From Leadbetterella lacustris (GTDB lineage Bacteria > Bacteroidota > Bacteroidia > Cytophagales > Spirosomataceae): a stretch of 64,000 nt of DNA. Both the position numbers and the translations under genes were made by a program. The DNA lies in contig OZ248454.1 of assembly GCA_965234335.1 (NCBI GenBank), forward strand, positions 297,186-361,185. The letters run 5' to 3'. Below the pieces are notes generated by a model, which saw only the letters and a program-made list of their open reading frames with translations, had not been told where the DNA came from and did not search any database. Positions 33,703 through 42,946 of the stretch are shown piece by piece (the first letter of the stretch is position 1; each line of letters begins with the position of its first letter).

Positions 33703-34575
33703 ATGCCCGGAATATTAGATTTAATTGGAAATACACCACTTGCAGAATTAAGCAGACTAAGTCCAAATCCAAACGTTAGGATTTTTGCTAAACTAGAAGG
33801 AAACAATCCGGGCGGAAGTGTGAAAGACCGTCCTGCACTGAACATGATAAAGAGTGCTTTGGAACGTGGAGAAATTAAACCGGGCATGAAACTCATTGAG
33901 GCTACAAGCGGAAATACCGGCATCGCCTTAGCCATGATAGCGTGTTTGTATAATATTGAAATAGAACTTATTATGCCTTCAAACTCCACCAAAGAACGTG
34001 TGGATACCATGGAAGCTTATGGTGCAAAAGTAATTTTGCTTGAAAATATTGAAGCCTGCAGGGACTACGCCGAAGAAAAATCGTTGACCGATGAGTATTT
34101 ACAGTTGAACCAATTTGCCAATCCTGATAATTATTTGGCACATTATAAGACCACTGGCCCTGAAATTTGGAGAGACACAGAACAGAAAATCACGCATTTT
34201 GTAGCTTCAATGGGCACTACAGGCACTATTATGGGTACATCGATGTTTCTTAAAGAACAAAATCCTAATATCCAAATAGTGGGCTGTCAGCCTACCGAAG
34301 GTTCGTCCATACCGGGTATAAGACGCTGGCCAGTCGAGTATTTGCCCAAAATATTTGACCCTAGCCGCGTAGATAGAATTTTTGATATTTCGCAAAAAGA
34401 ATCTACCACTATGGCCAGAGAATTGGCAAAAAAAGAGGCCATTTTTGGAGGAATGAGCTCAGGTGGACAAGCGGCTGCTGCCATAAAACTAGCCAAAGAA
34501 CTGGATTCTGGGCTTATCGTATTTATCTGCTGCGACCGTGGTGATAGATATTTGAGCAGTGATTTGTTTGGTTGA
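33703..34575 (+). CDS. cysM: Cysteine synthase B (O-acetylserine sulfhydrylase)
   Basis: A 290-residue PLP enzyme making cysteine from O-acetylserine and sulfide or thiosulfate. The PLP lysine lies in GGSVKDRPALNMI, the substrate loop in EATSGNTGIAL, and the phosphate-binding loop in MGTTGTIMG. The length and the segment SSIPGIRRWPVEYLP point to the CysM rather than CysK type. CysE at 9376 supplies its substrate. A strong terminator follows. Confidence 0.88.
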   Translation: MPGILDLIGNTPLAELSRLSPNPNVRIFAKLEGNNPGGSVKDRPALNMIKSALERGEIKPGMKLIEATSGNTGIALAMIACLYNIEIELIMPSNSTKERVDTMEAYGAKVILLENIEACRDYAEEKSLTDEYLQLNQFANPDNYLAHYKTTGPEIWRDTEQKITHFVASMGTTGTIMGTSMFLKEQNPNIQIVGCQPTEGSSIPGIRRWPVEYLPKIFDPSRVDRIFDISQKESTTMARELAKKEAIFGGMSSGGQAAAAIKLAKELDSGLIVFICCDRGDRYLSSDLFG

Positions 34576-34650
34576 TTTAAGAACACGCTGATGAGGCGAC
34601 TGTTAACAACAGTAATCTTGACAGATTTTTAATTTGCTGTATAAATATTC

Positions 34651-34677
34651 AAAAAGCAGGTTTTCAACCTGCTTTTT
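34651..34677. terminator. Bidirectional terminator between cysM and pyrE
   Basis: AAAAAGCAGGTT and AACCTGCTTTTT form a perfect 12-bp stem with a 3-base loop and A/T tracts on both sides. It lies between two convergent genes. Confidence 0.9.
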
Positions 34678-34708
34678 ACATTATAACATTTTGACTGAGA
34701 TATGTTTC

Positions 34709-35332
34709 TCACCATTTCGCAGGATTCCTTCTCCATTTTTTTAAAGATTCCACATCAGAAGGTTTCACATAATCTTGTTTCAGTGCTTCGTCTATGAGGT
34801 AAGTATAGTTGCTGAGTGTTACAAGTTTAAGATTCTTCTCAGCGAAATTTTCATCAGCGGTTTTGAATCCATAAGTGAATATGGCTATCATTCCAACAAC
34901 TTCTATTCCTTGTTCAATCAATGCTTCTGCAGCTTTTATTGAACTTCCACCAGTGGAGATCAAATCTTCAAGCACTACTACTTTCTGGCCTTTTTCTATC
35001 TTTCCTTCTATTTGGTTGCCCATACCGTGTTCTTTCGGCTTAGGTCTTACGTAGGCAAAAGGCAAATTCATGTAATCGGCCACCAAAGCACCTTGGGCAA
35101 TGCCAGCCGTGGCTACACCTGCAATAAGCGTGGCATCCGGAAATTCTTTTTTGATGGCTTTTGCTAAAGCTTTTTTAATGAATGTGCGAGCCTCAACGTC
35201 TGAAAGTGTTATTCGATTGTCGCAATAGATAGGTGAATTCCAACCCGAACTCCATTTGAACGGTTTCTCAGGACTAAGTTTTACGGCTTTGGTTTTTAAT
35301 AGAAATGTAGCAATTTTTCTAGCGGTATTCAT
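34709..35332 (-). CDS. pyrE: Orotate phosphoribosyltransferase
   Basis: A 207-residue enzyme that joins orotate and PRPP in pyrimidine synthesis. The PRPP-binding motif is VVLEDLISTGGSS. The flexible-loop segment YVRPKPKEHGMGNQIEG is typical. It starts 1 bp after the stop of the CorC-type gene and is co-transcribed with it. Confidence 0.93.
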   Translation of the reverse strand: MNTARKIATFLLKTKAVKLSPEKPFKWSSGWNSPIYCDNRITLSDVEARTFIKKALAKAIKKEFPDATLIAGVATAGIAQGALVADYMNLPFAYVRPKPKEHGMGNQIEGKIEKGQKVVVLEDLISTGGSSIKAAEALIEQGIEVVGMIAIFTYGFKTADENFAEKNLKLVTLSNYTYLIDEALKQDYVKPSDVESLKKWRRNPAKW

Positions 35333-35333
35333 C

Positions 35334-36626
35334 TTATTCTTCTTTGTCGTCTGTTTTCTTAGTCACCAGCATCTTGTCTATGCGGTTTTTGTCCATATCA
35401 ACAATTTCAAATTCAAAATCTCCCCAGTCGAAAGTATCACCCGTGGAAGGAATTTCTTGTAAAATATGTAATGCAAAACCGCCCATAGTATCAAAACCTG
35501 TATATTCTTTTCGAGTTGGTAAATCTATTTCGAATTCGTTCAAGAAATCGTCAAAAGGCAAGGATGCGTCTATTAAGAAACTCCCATCTTCACGCTCGGT
35601 AATTTCAAACTCAAACTCGTTGGTTTCCGAAATGTCTCCTACCAAAGCATCCAAAATATCGTTCATTGTCACAATACCTACCACGTTGCCATATTCGTCC
35701 ACTATGATTCCAAAATGCTTACGCTCTTCTTGGAATTTCTCCAAAACCTGATAAGCATGGTTATTTTCTGGAATATAAATGGCAGTTCGAAGGTTAGTTT
35801 CTAATTTCTGAAGTTCATAATTAAGATCTTTTCCTAACAAATCTTTGATATACAACAGTCCACGCATATCGTTTATACCATCCTGACAAACAGGATAAAC
35901 AGAGTGCTTTTTGTCAATTATTTTTTCTTTGTTTATCTCAAAATCATCATCTAAATCTAGGAAAGTCACCTCATTGATATTGGTCATCAAAGATGTAATG
36001 CGTCTATCTCCCAAATGAAAGACATTTTGCACGATTTCGTGTTCAATTTCTTCAATTGTTCCACCCGTGGCTCCTTCTTGCATCAGCGTTTTGATTTCCT
36101 CTTCTGTTACGGAGTTGTCATTTACCTTGAGTCCAATGATTTTAAAAATCAAATCGGAGGATTTACTCAACAACCAAATAAAAGGCGAAGTAATTAATGA
36201 AACTATGCTCATCGGCTTAACGGCATACATGGCTATCTCTTCGGCTTTGGCCATCCCCACCCGCTTCGGAACTAGCTCGCCGAAAATCAAAGTTACGAAA
36301 GTCAAAATGACTGTGATTATGAACACCGCCAAAGTCTCTGCGTAAGGTGCCAAATTCTCGAAATTTTGAAAAATCGGAATCAAATGGCCCTTAAAAGTAT
36401 CTCCAGAATAAATACCGGTTAGAATACTGATTAAGGTGATACCAATTTGAACTGTTGAAAGAAATTTGCCGGGAGAGTTGGCAAGTGCTAGAGCCGCAGT
36501 GGCTCGTTTATCTCCGTTTTTCGAAGCAATTTCTAATTTTGTTTTTCGAGAAGACACCAAAGCAATCTCGGCCATCGAAAACAAACCATTAAGTACAATT
36601 AGAAAAAGTATTATTAAAATTTCCAT
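35334..36626 (-). CDS. CNNM/CorC-type transporter-like protein (DUF21, CBS pair, CorC_HlyC)
   Basis: A 430-residue membrane protein. The order is a DUF21 domain with four predicted helices (residues about 1-200, start MEILIILFLIVLNGLFSMAE), a CBS pair (about 210-340) and a C-terminal CorC_HlyC domain ending in the FDTMGGFALH region. Family members are linked to magnesium or cobalt efflux, or in this phylum to gliding (GldE). The neighbours are not gld genes, so the general name is safer. pyrE follows directly. Confidence 0.82.
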   Translation of the reverse strand: MEILIILFLIVLNGLFSMAEIALVSSRKTKLEIASKNGDKRATAALALANSPGKFLSTVQIGITLISILTGIYSGDTFKGHLIPIFQNFENLAPYAETLAVFIITVILTFVTLIFGELVPKRVGMAKAEEIAMYAVKPMSIVSLITSPFIWLLSKSSDLIFKIIGLKVNDNSVTEEEIKTLMQEGATGGTIEEIEHEIVQNVFHLGDRRITSLMTNINEVTFLDLDDDFEINKEKIIDKKHSVYPVCQDGINDMRGLLYIKDLLGKDLNYELQKLETNLRTAIYIPENNHAYQVLEKFQEERKHFGIIVDEYGNVVGIVTMNDILDALVGDISETNEFEFEITEREDGSFLIDASLPFDDFLNEFEIDLPTRKEYTGFDTMGGFALHILQEIPSTGDTFDWGDFEFEIVDMDKNRIDKMLVTKKTDDKEE

Positions 36627-36779
36627 TAAAAATTAAGATGATTATTCCAATCATCTACACTGATTTAACCGCAAAGTAACGAAATTTTTAAAATAGATAA
36701 AGTGCTTACTATTAAAAAATATCTTTCTGAGTCCTTTTAATTGATAAAACCATTAATTTTGCATTTTTGAAAACCAATT

Positions 36780-37463
36780 ATGCTCATATTTGTCAACAAC
36801 AAAGCCATTACTATTTCCAAAAGCACACATTTCCTTAAAGATTATACAAAGAATTTCGACCATGTGTTTGACATCAAAACGGTTATAGTTGAATACAAGG
36901 AAATGAGCGGTAATATTCTTATAAAAAACGCTAATTTTAACAATATACTTAACTTCATAGAATTTGCACAAACCTATAAACCCGAAAAACTTGGACACTT
37001 GACTTTCGAGGTAAAAAACGAAGAGCTTTTCAAACTCAAATTAAAAGATAAACTTCAAGTTATAAAGGCCGCTGGTGGTGTTGTTGAAAACAATGAAGGT
37101 AAAATACTGATGATGAAACGCTTGGGCTTTTGGGATTTACCGAAAGGTAAAGCCGAGGCAAACGAAAAATCAAAGAAAACAGCCGAACGCGAAGTAGAAG
37201 AGGAATGTGGTGTAAGCGTTATAGTGAACGACAAAATTTGTACGACTTGGCACACCTACATAATGAAAGGCAAACTGGTACTGAAGCAAACCAAATGGTA
37301 TGCAATGAAGCTCATTTCAGATAAAAACATGAAGCCTCAAGTAGAAGAAGACATAGAAGAACTGAGATGGATGAGCGATGAAGAAGTAGAGCAAGCTCTT
37401 AAATGCTCATATAACTCCATAGCCCATGTCCTGAAAAAATCAGAACATTGTTTGCTTCTATAA
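36780..37463 (+). CDS. NUDIX hydrolase with N-terminal extension
   Basis: A 227-residue protein. The NUDIX box, GKAEANEKSKKTAEREVEEE, sits at about 120-140 and holds the metal-binding glutamates. About 95 residues precede the domain and resemble no family I can name. The substrate, a nucleoside diphosphate derivative, is unknown. It is divergent from the CorC-type gene. Confidence 0.8.
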   Translation: MLIFVNNKAITISKSTHFLKDYTKNFDHVFDIKTVIVEYKEMSGNILIKNANFNNILNFIEFAQTYKPEKLGHLTFEVKNEELFKLKLKDKLQVIKAAGGVVENNEGKILMMKRLGFWDLPKGKAEANEKSKKTAEREVEEECGVSVIVNDKICTTWHTYIMKGKLVLKQTKWYAMKLISDKNMKPQVEEDIEELRWMSDEEVEQALKCSYNSIAHVLKKSEHCLLL

Positions 37464-37557
37464 TGTTAAAAATTTGTAAAATTCGCCAAAAAATCAAATA
37501 AACTATCTAATTCCTCGTTTGCAATTCAATTTTAAATTTAAACCAATTATATTTTTC

Positions 37558-38181
37558 ATGAAAAAGATTCTTAGTATTCTTGTTGCTATCTGTATAACAC
37601 TGCAGATGGTAAGTGCACAAACCACTAAAAAAAGCACCGAAAAAAAACCTGCTAAAACAACCAAAGAAAAAGCAGCCGACAAAAAAGAAAAATCTACAAA
37701 AGAACCAAAATCTAAAGTAGAAAAAGAAACGAAAACAAAAGCCGAAAAAGGAAGTAAAACCACCAAAGACGCCGATACCAAGACTAAAGCTACCAAAGAA
37801 ACCAAATCTAAAGTAGACAAAGACAGCAAAACTGCAAAAGACGCCAAAACTAAGGTGGATAAGGAAATAAAGACTAAAACCGAGAAAGATTCTAAAACCA
37901 AAGTAGACAAAGACAGTAAAACCAAGGTAGATAAAACTACAAAAACCACCGACAAAGGTGATAGCAAGTCGAAAGTAGAAAAAACTACCGTTGACAAAGG
38001 CTCAAAAACAAAAACAACTGAAACCAAAACTACGCAAGCAGACAAAGGCACTCAGAAAAAAGTGGCTGGAGCAGACAAAAGCGTAGGTAAAGACGCCAAA
38101 GGTCGTACGATTTATGAAGGTTCGAGAGGTGGAAGATATTACATCAACTCTAACGGAAATAAAACCTATATTCAGAACTAA
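37558..38181 (+). CDS. Secreted Lys/Thr-rich repeat protein with PBCV-type basic adaptor domain
   Basis: A 207-residue exported protein. A signal peptide (MKKILSILVAICITLQM, cleavage near SAQ) precedes about 140 residues made almost only of Lys, Thr, Asp, Glu, Ser and Ala in loose KTK-type repeats. The last 30 residues (GRTIYEGSRGGRYYINSNGN) match the basic adaptor domain first seen in chlorella-virus proteins and common in Bacteroidota. The highly basic repeat region may bind nucleic acid or polyanions; that is inference. The ATG at 37558 begins the signal peptide; the longer frame is not needed. Confidence 0.8.
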   Translation: MKKILSILVAICITLQMVSAQTTKKSTEKKPAKTTKEKAADKKEKSTKEPKSKVEKETKTKAEKGSKTTKDADTKTKATKETKSKVDKDSKTAKDAKTKVDKEIKTKTEKDSKTKVDKDSKTKVDKTTKTTDKGDSKSKVEKTTVDKGSKTKTTETKTTQADKGTQKKVAGADKSVGKDAKGRTIYEGSRGGRYYINSNGNKTYIQN

Positions 38182-38204
38182 TTAAAATATTTTAAAAAAT
38201 ATTG

Positions 38205-38238
38205 ATAGCCCGACAGAAACGTTGGGCTATTTTTTTTA
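38205..38238 (+). terminator. Terminator of the Lys-rich protein gene
   Basis: ATAGCCCGAC and GTTGGGCTAT pair with one G-T pair around a 6-base loop and are followed by ten T-rich bases. Confidence 0.85.
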
Positions 38239-38272
38239 CTTTTGAACCTGAATTAATTTGAAACATTCATGA

Positions 38273-38327
38273 CTGAGTTTTTAGATACACTAAGAAATAA
38301 TTATTTCTTAGCCTCTTTGCAACTCAG
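38273..38327. promoter_or_regulatory. Nested inverted repeats before the Gfo/Idh gene
   Basis: A perfect 22-bp palindrome at 38290-38311 (half-site CTAAGAAATAA) lies inside a second inverted repeat, CTGAGTT at 38273-38279 and AACTCAG at 38321-38327. The palindrome ends 33 bp before the oxidoreductase ATG. There is no U-tract, so an operator or mRNA element is more likely than a terminator. Confidence 0.5.
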
Positions 38328-38344
38328 CCGTAATATATAAACTC

Positions 38345-39412
38345 ATGAAAATACGTGTCTTGGTTGTTGGTTGTGGAAATATGGGAACTTCTCACGCTTT
38401 AGCTTATCATAACCTTCCAGAATTCGAGATTTGTGGAATAGTGTCTCCAGGCAAAAGCAAAGAAAAGCTTAATGAAAAACTGGGCGGTGGTTATCCACTT
38501 TTTGATGATTATTATACTGCCTTGGCCGAAACCACGCCAGACGCAGTAAGCATCAATACTTATCCAGATACACACGAAGCCTATGCCATAGCAGCATTAG
38601 AAGCGGACTGCCATGTTTTTATAGAAAAACCACTAGCCGATACCGTCGCTGGAGCCGAAAGAGTGGCCGCAGCAGCTAAGAAATACAATAAAAAACTGGT
38701 GATTGGTTATATCCTCAGGGTGCATCCATCATGGGAAAAGTTTGTGGAAGTAGCCCAAACCATGGGTAAGCCTTTGGTGATGCGAATGAACCTCAACCAA
38801 CAGAGTCATGGTATCATGTGGGACGTACACCGCAACCTCATGAAAAGCCTGAGTCCCATAGTGGACTGCGGAGTACATTATATAGACGTAATGTGCCAAA
38901 TGACCCGTTCGAAGCCCGTGTGGGTGAGTGCCATTGGAGCTAGAATGACCGAAGACATTCCGGCAGGAAACTATAATTATGGACAGTTACAGATCAGATT
39001 TGAAGATGGCTCGGTAGGTTGGTACGAAGCCGGCTGGGGACCAATGATGTCAGAAACTGCATTTTTTGTAAAAGATGTGATTGGGCCAAAAGGTTGCGTT
39101 TCCATTGTAGCCAAAGATGCCGGAAAAGCGGGACAGTCAGACAACGTGGATGCCCACACCAAAACGGAGTCGCTGAAAGTACATTATGCAGATATCGACG
39201 CGGCCAATAATTTCACAAGATCTGACGAGTGGATTGACCTCACCGACGAACCAGACCACAACGAACTCTGCAAACGAGAGCAAATATTCTTCCTGAATGC
39301 TATCAAAAATGATAGCGACCTAAGCGATCACGTAGAAGACGCCGTCAATAGCCTCAGAATAGCTTTTGCCTGCGATGAGTCTGTACGAACGGGTGAGGTG
39401 GTGAGATTGTAG
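38345..39412 (+). CDS. Gfo/Idh/MocA-family oxidoreductase
   Basis: A 355-residue NAD(P)-dependent oxidoreductase, usually acting on sugars or inositols. The N-terminal Rossmann motif is VVGCGNMGTSHA; the EKP of the second motif (HVFIEKPLADT) and the catalytic-domain segment DCGVHYIDVM follow. The substrate is not clear. It stands alone, with nested inverted repeats before its start. Confidence 0.85.
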   Translation: MKIRVLVVGCGNMGTSHALAYHNLPEFEICGIVSPGKSKEKLNEKLGGGYPLFDDYYTALAETTPDAVSINTYPDTHEAYAIAALEADCHVFIEKPLADTVAGAERVAAAAKKYNKKLVIGYILRVHPSWEKFVEVAQTMGKPLVMRMNLNQQSHGIMWDVHRNLMKSLSPIVDCGVHYIDVMCQMTRSKPVWVSAIGARMTEDIPAGNYNYGQLQIRFEDGSVGWYEAGWGPMMSETAFFVKDVIGPKGCVSIVAKDAGKAGQSDNVDAHTKTESLKVHYADIDAANNFTRSDEWIDLTDEPDHNELCKREQIFFLNAIKNDSDLSDHVEDAVNSLRIAFACDESVRTGEVVRL

Positions 39413-39537
39413 GTGGAATAGTTATTACAGAATGCTTTGTTGGGCAATTTGAAGATTATTATCAAAGATTTTGAAAACCAGTTGGTCAAGATTATCAAAC
39501 AGGAAAAATATTGTAGTTGTTATAATATCAGATCACT

Positions 39538-41685
39538 TCAATTCATGTTTAACTCCAATTCTAGTCTGTGTGTAACACCCTCATCTAGCCAATATATATA
39601 ATCGGCTACCGACTTTATGGATTCTCGGTGGCTCACCATTAGAATCATCCTATCTAATTTTATCTTTTGGAGTAAATTCATCACAAAAACCTCTGTTTTT
39701 TTGTCCATTGCAGCGGTTGGTTCGTCTAAAAGTAAAATTTCTGGATTTTTGTATAATGCCCGTGCCAATGCTATCAGTTGTTTTTGTCCACCTGAAAGGT
39801 TAATGCCTTCCTCGCCTACTATGGTCATGTAACCCTGCGGCATTTTAGAGAAATAAGTATCAAAACCATATTCTTTACAAAAAGTAATGGCTTTCTCAGC
39901 TTCCTCTGCCACATTGCCTAGGACAATATTTTCAAGTAAAAAACCATTAAATATCTTTATATCTTGCTCTACTACGCCCAATTTACCACGCCAGTTAGAC
40001 AGAGGAATGTCATATATGCTTTGTCCATCCAATAAAAGCTTACCATTTTCAATACTATAAAAACGCTGTAGAATACTCAGTAATATACTTTTTCCGCTAC
40101 CAATCTCGCCCAAAAGTGCGGTTACTTTACCCTTTTCCAACCTAAGATTGACATTTCTAAGCAATTCGCTCCTACCAGCAAATCTGAAACTTAAATCACT
40201 TATAGTCAAATACTTACTTCCCCCCATTCCAAACTCACTCATCTTCTTATAATCAGCAGGTTCTATAAATTTTTCAGGCTGTAAATCGGTAAACTCAAAC
40301 ATTCTATTAAATGCAACCTTGGCTTCTTGTATCTGGATATTGGTATTTGCCAATCTGGCCACTGAAGCAATTATTCCGCTTGCAATGGTTATTACGGCCA
40401 TCATTTCACCAAGTTTCAGCTGTTTTTCAATAACCATCCATGACGCCAAACCCATTAAGCTAACCAATAATAAAGTGTTAAGCACGTCTCCAAATGCGTT
40501 GTATTTGTTACCCAATTTACCCAAGTTCAATATACTATCTTGAAACAGACCATACGTGAATTGTGTAATACTAGAGAAAAAGCCTTCCTTGTTGTAGGCT
40601 TTTATGACGCCAATGCCATTAATGGTATCAATGTAATTGCTTTCGTTTCGGGCATAATTAGCCATCACTTCTTTTTGTTTTTCGGCAATAGGTGTGTTGT
40701 ATAAATAGACCAACAAGCCAAACAAAGGAAAACTCATAAGACAAACCATGCCCAGTACCCAAGAATACATAAATACGAAAACCAGTGAAATAACTACGAC
40801 AAAAATATCTATAAACACCACACCCGTTAGCAGTACTATCGTGGTTTGAATCCGCCGTGTGTCGTTCATTCTGGCAATCAAATCACCCGTTTTTCTATTA
40901 TCAAAAAACGATTTGGGCAAAAACATGAGATTTTCATAAAACGAATTGGCCACCCTGCTATTAAAATCTTTGCTTTGGCGAAGTAATAGCAAAGTACGAA
41001 TATAACCGAGGCCACTTTTGGCCAACAATATAAAAAACAACAAACCCAAACCCAGTAGAAGCTTACTGGTCTTGTGGTTAGGCAGAAAATCGTCTATCAA
41101 TTTTTGACTAAAATACGCAGTACTCAAACTCAAAACTGCTATAACCATACCCATAAGACCCGAAATGCCAAGAATAGGCATATCTTCACGAATCAGATCT
41201 TTGAACCAGTTCCATTTTCTATTTGTTGATTTGGCTGATTTTTCAAAACCTTCCTTAGGCTTTAAATTCAGCATGGCTCTGCTTTTCCATCTTTGTAATA
41301 GCTCAGTTTCTGTCCATTCCTCTATACCTTTGGCAGGATCACCTATCAAATATCCCCGGTCTAAAGTGGGGATTTTATAGCAAACCACATAATGTTCCAG
41401 CTTCTCGTCTATCAAAACATGCAGAATACAAGGAAAAGTAGCCTCTGCTTTGAATTCGTCCAAAACTTCAACTTCAAATGCCTCAGCCTCTAAATTATAG
41501 GCCTCAGCGGCCTGTTGTAAACCCAACAAACTAGTGCCTTGCACGGAGGTACCACTTAGATCTCGGAGTTTTTCGAGAGTAGCATCTCCCCCGTAATACC
41601 GCAGAATAGACTTCAAACAAGCTACTCCGCAGTCTGTTTGGTCGTGCTGTAAAGTGTGGATTTTCTTGAGATTATTGTTTGACAT
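39538..41685 (-). CDS. C39-peptidase ABC exporter (bacteriocin/peptide maturation and export)
   Basis: A 715-residue half-transporter that cleaves and exports double-glycine peptides. The order is a C39 cysteine peptidase domain (catalytic Cys in QTDCGVACLKS near residue 18, His in LEHYVVCY, Asp in LIGDPAKG), an ABC transmembrane domain of six helices (about 170-450) and an ATPase domain with Walker A GEIGSGKS, signature LSGGQKQL and Walker B LLLDEPTAA. It lies at the end of a locus containing two double-glycine precursors. No HlyD-type adaptor gene is present. It overlaps the thioredoxin-like gene by 14 bases. Confidence 0.92.
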   Translation of the reverse strand: MSNNNLKKIHTLQHDQTDCGVACLKSILRYYGGDATLEKLRDLSGTSVQGTSLLGLQQAAEAYNLEAEAFEVEVLDEFKAEATFPCILHVLIDEKLEHYVVCYKIPTLDRGYLIGDPAKGIEEWTETELLQRWKSRAMLNLKPKEGFEKSAKSTNRKWNWFKDLIREDMPILGISGLMGMVIAVLSLSTAYFSQKLIDDFLPNHKTSKLLLGLGLLFFILLAKSGLGYIRTLLLLRQSKDFNSRVANSFYENLMFLPKSFFDNRKTGDLIARMNDTRRIQTTIVLLTGVVFIDIFVVVISLVFVFMYSWVLGMVCLMSFPLFGLLVYLYNTPIAEKQKEVMANYARNESNYIDTINGIGVIKAYNKEGFFSSITQFTYGLFQDSILNLGKLGNKYNAFGDVLNTLLLVSLMGLASWMVIEKQLKLGEMMAVITIASGIIASVARLANTNIQIQEAKVAFNRMFEFTDLQPEKFIEPADYKKMSEFGMGGSKYLTISDLSFRFAGRSELLRNVNLRLEKGKVTALLGEIGSGKSILLSILQRFYSIENGKLLLDGQSIYDIPLSNWRGKLGVVEQDIKIFNGFLLENIVLGNVAEEAEKAITFCKEYGFDTYFSKMPQGYMTIVGEEGINLSGGQKQLIALARALYKNPEILLLDEPTAAMDKKTEVFVMNLLQKIKLDRMILMVSHRESIKSVADYIYWLDEGVTHRLELELNMN

Positions 41686-42184
41686 ATTGTGTGAGGGCTT
41701 CTAGTTTAACTTCGCCTTTAAAAGTTTTCAATAGTTTATTGTCTGAACCATAAATCATGAGATAAGGAAAAGTATGTACCCCGAAAATCCCCGAAGATAC
41801 CTTGCTATCTATACTTCCAATGTTAAATCCCACCTGACCTTTTAGATATTGTTCCCTAAAATTAATGATGTTTTCTAGGGGTTCGTTGGACAAAAAATAA
41901 ACCCCAGCATCTTCAAACGCTTCAAAATTATCGGCTAACAATCTTGCCTCCGATTGACAATTCTCACATTCAGAATTAAAAAAAACTAGGTATTTTACTT
42001 TATTTGTTGGGGCATTAATACTTACGGAGTCTCCTTCAATACTTAAAAATGAAACTTTGGGTAGAATCGCTGTTGCAGTTTCAATCTTTCGTTTTTCGTT
42101 TAATCTGTCCTTTATCTTAAAAAAAAGGATAGCTAAAAGACCCAATACGACAAATGGAACTAGCACTCTTAAATAATTTTTCAT
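41672..42184 (-). CDS. Membrane-anchored thioredoxin-like protein
   Basis: A 170-residue protein with an N-terminal membrane anchor (about residues 5-25) and an extracytoplasmic thioredoxin-fold domain. The active-site pair is CENC in FFNSECENCQSEA, and the cis-proline loop is TFPYLMIYG. It may make or break disulfides in the exported peptides, one of which has two Cys residues. It overlaps both neighbours by 4-14 bases, so it belongs to the exporter operon. Confidence 0.75.
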   Translation of the reverse strand: MKNYLRVLVPFVVLGLLAILFFKIKDRLNEKRKIETATAILPKVSFLSIEGDSVSINAPTNKVKYLVFFNSECENCQSEARLLADNFEAFEDAGVYFLSNEPLENIINFREQYLKGQVGFNIGSIDSKVSSGIFGVHTFPYLMIYGSDNKLLKTFKGEVKLEALTQYVKQ

Positions 42185-42804
42185 GAGAAATTAAGGGTAA
42201 GGAAAACCACAAAAACTATCCAGATTACCAATCCAGAACCATAAGAGGCCATTACAGTGCCAAAAGCCTTGCCAAAATCCTCATTAAAAAATTCTTTGAG
42301 CTCATAGGCCAATGCAAACCAAAAGGCCACCTCCCAAATATTGATAGACTGGAGCGGGTACACCAGCCAAGGTTCTATTTCTTTTGGATTAAAAAGATTG
42401 AGCAATGAGCCAGGCATAAAGTATTGCAGATCCTCTAATGTATAATCACGCTGAAAAGAAAACCAGAAGATTTTGACCACACCCGGAATCAAAAACAGGA
42501 TATCTGCCAACACTACCGCCGAGAAAATTTTGGGAAAAACCAGCAATGTAGTATTAGAAAGCAACACCCCCGTATAAATACAAAGGGTAATGAGTAATAT
42601 TTTGATAAGGTATAAAATTGGAATTAATAGATAGCCGACCCACTCATACTTTTTCTGGTGGCTAATAATTGTTTCTATTTGAGAGTAAGAAAATTGGGTT
42701 GAGTAGAAACCTCTAGTTATATCATCTGTAAAAAAATGTTTATGAAAAATAAAAGTTTCAAAGCTTAGGACTATTATTGCAAAAAATATAAAATTTCTTG
42801 TCAT
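42181..42804 (-). CDS. Multi-helix membrane protein of the peptide-export locus
   Basis: A 207-residue protein with about five predicted membrane helices. I do not recognise its family. It has only one Cys and no CXXC, so it is not an obvious DoxX/MauE redox partner. Its 4-base overlap with the thioredoxin-like gene places it firmly in the exporter operon. Roles in export or immunity are possible. Confidence 0.6.
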   Translation of the reverse strand: MTRNFIFFAIIVLSFETFIFHKHFFTDDITRGFYSTQFSYSQIETIISHQKKYEWVGYLLIPILYLIKILLITLCIYTGVLLSNTTLLVFPKIFSAVVLADILFLIPGVVKIFWFSFQRDYTLEDLQYFMPGSLLNLFNPKEIEPWLVYPLQSINIWEVAFWFALAYELKEFFNEDFGKAFGTVMASYGSGLVIWIVFVVFLTLNFS

Positions 42805-42870
42805 TATTTTGACTATTTAAAAAAATATAATTTAAAGCTTAAATCAAACCCAAATACATTTAAATGTGAA

Positions 42871-42904
42871 TAAGATTAATCCAAGAAAACTTGGACTAAT
42901 CTTA
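42871..42904 (-). terminator. Strong hairpin between peptide genes and exporter genes
   Basis: TAAGATTA-x-TCCAAG and CTTGGA-x-TAATCTTA pair over 15 positions with one mismatch around an AAAA loop. On the minus strand no long U-tract follows. It could be a partial terminator or an mRNA-processing stem, giving more peptide mRNA than exporter mRNA. Confidence 0.5.
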
Positions 42905-42946
42905 ACACCCAATGCCAAATTTTGTATTTTATAAGGGAAATAGAAA

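Noticed and set aside
37503..38051. Long minus-strand open frame rich in Val, Leu and Ser across the Lys-rich protein gene
   Set aside because: It mirrors the repeat composition of the plus-strand gene, which has a signal peptide and a known C-terminal domain.
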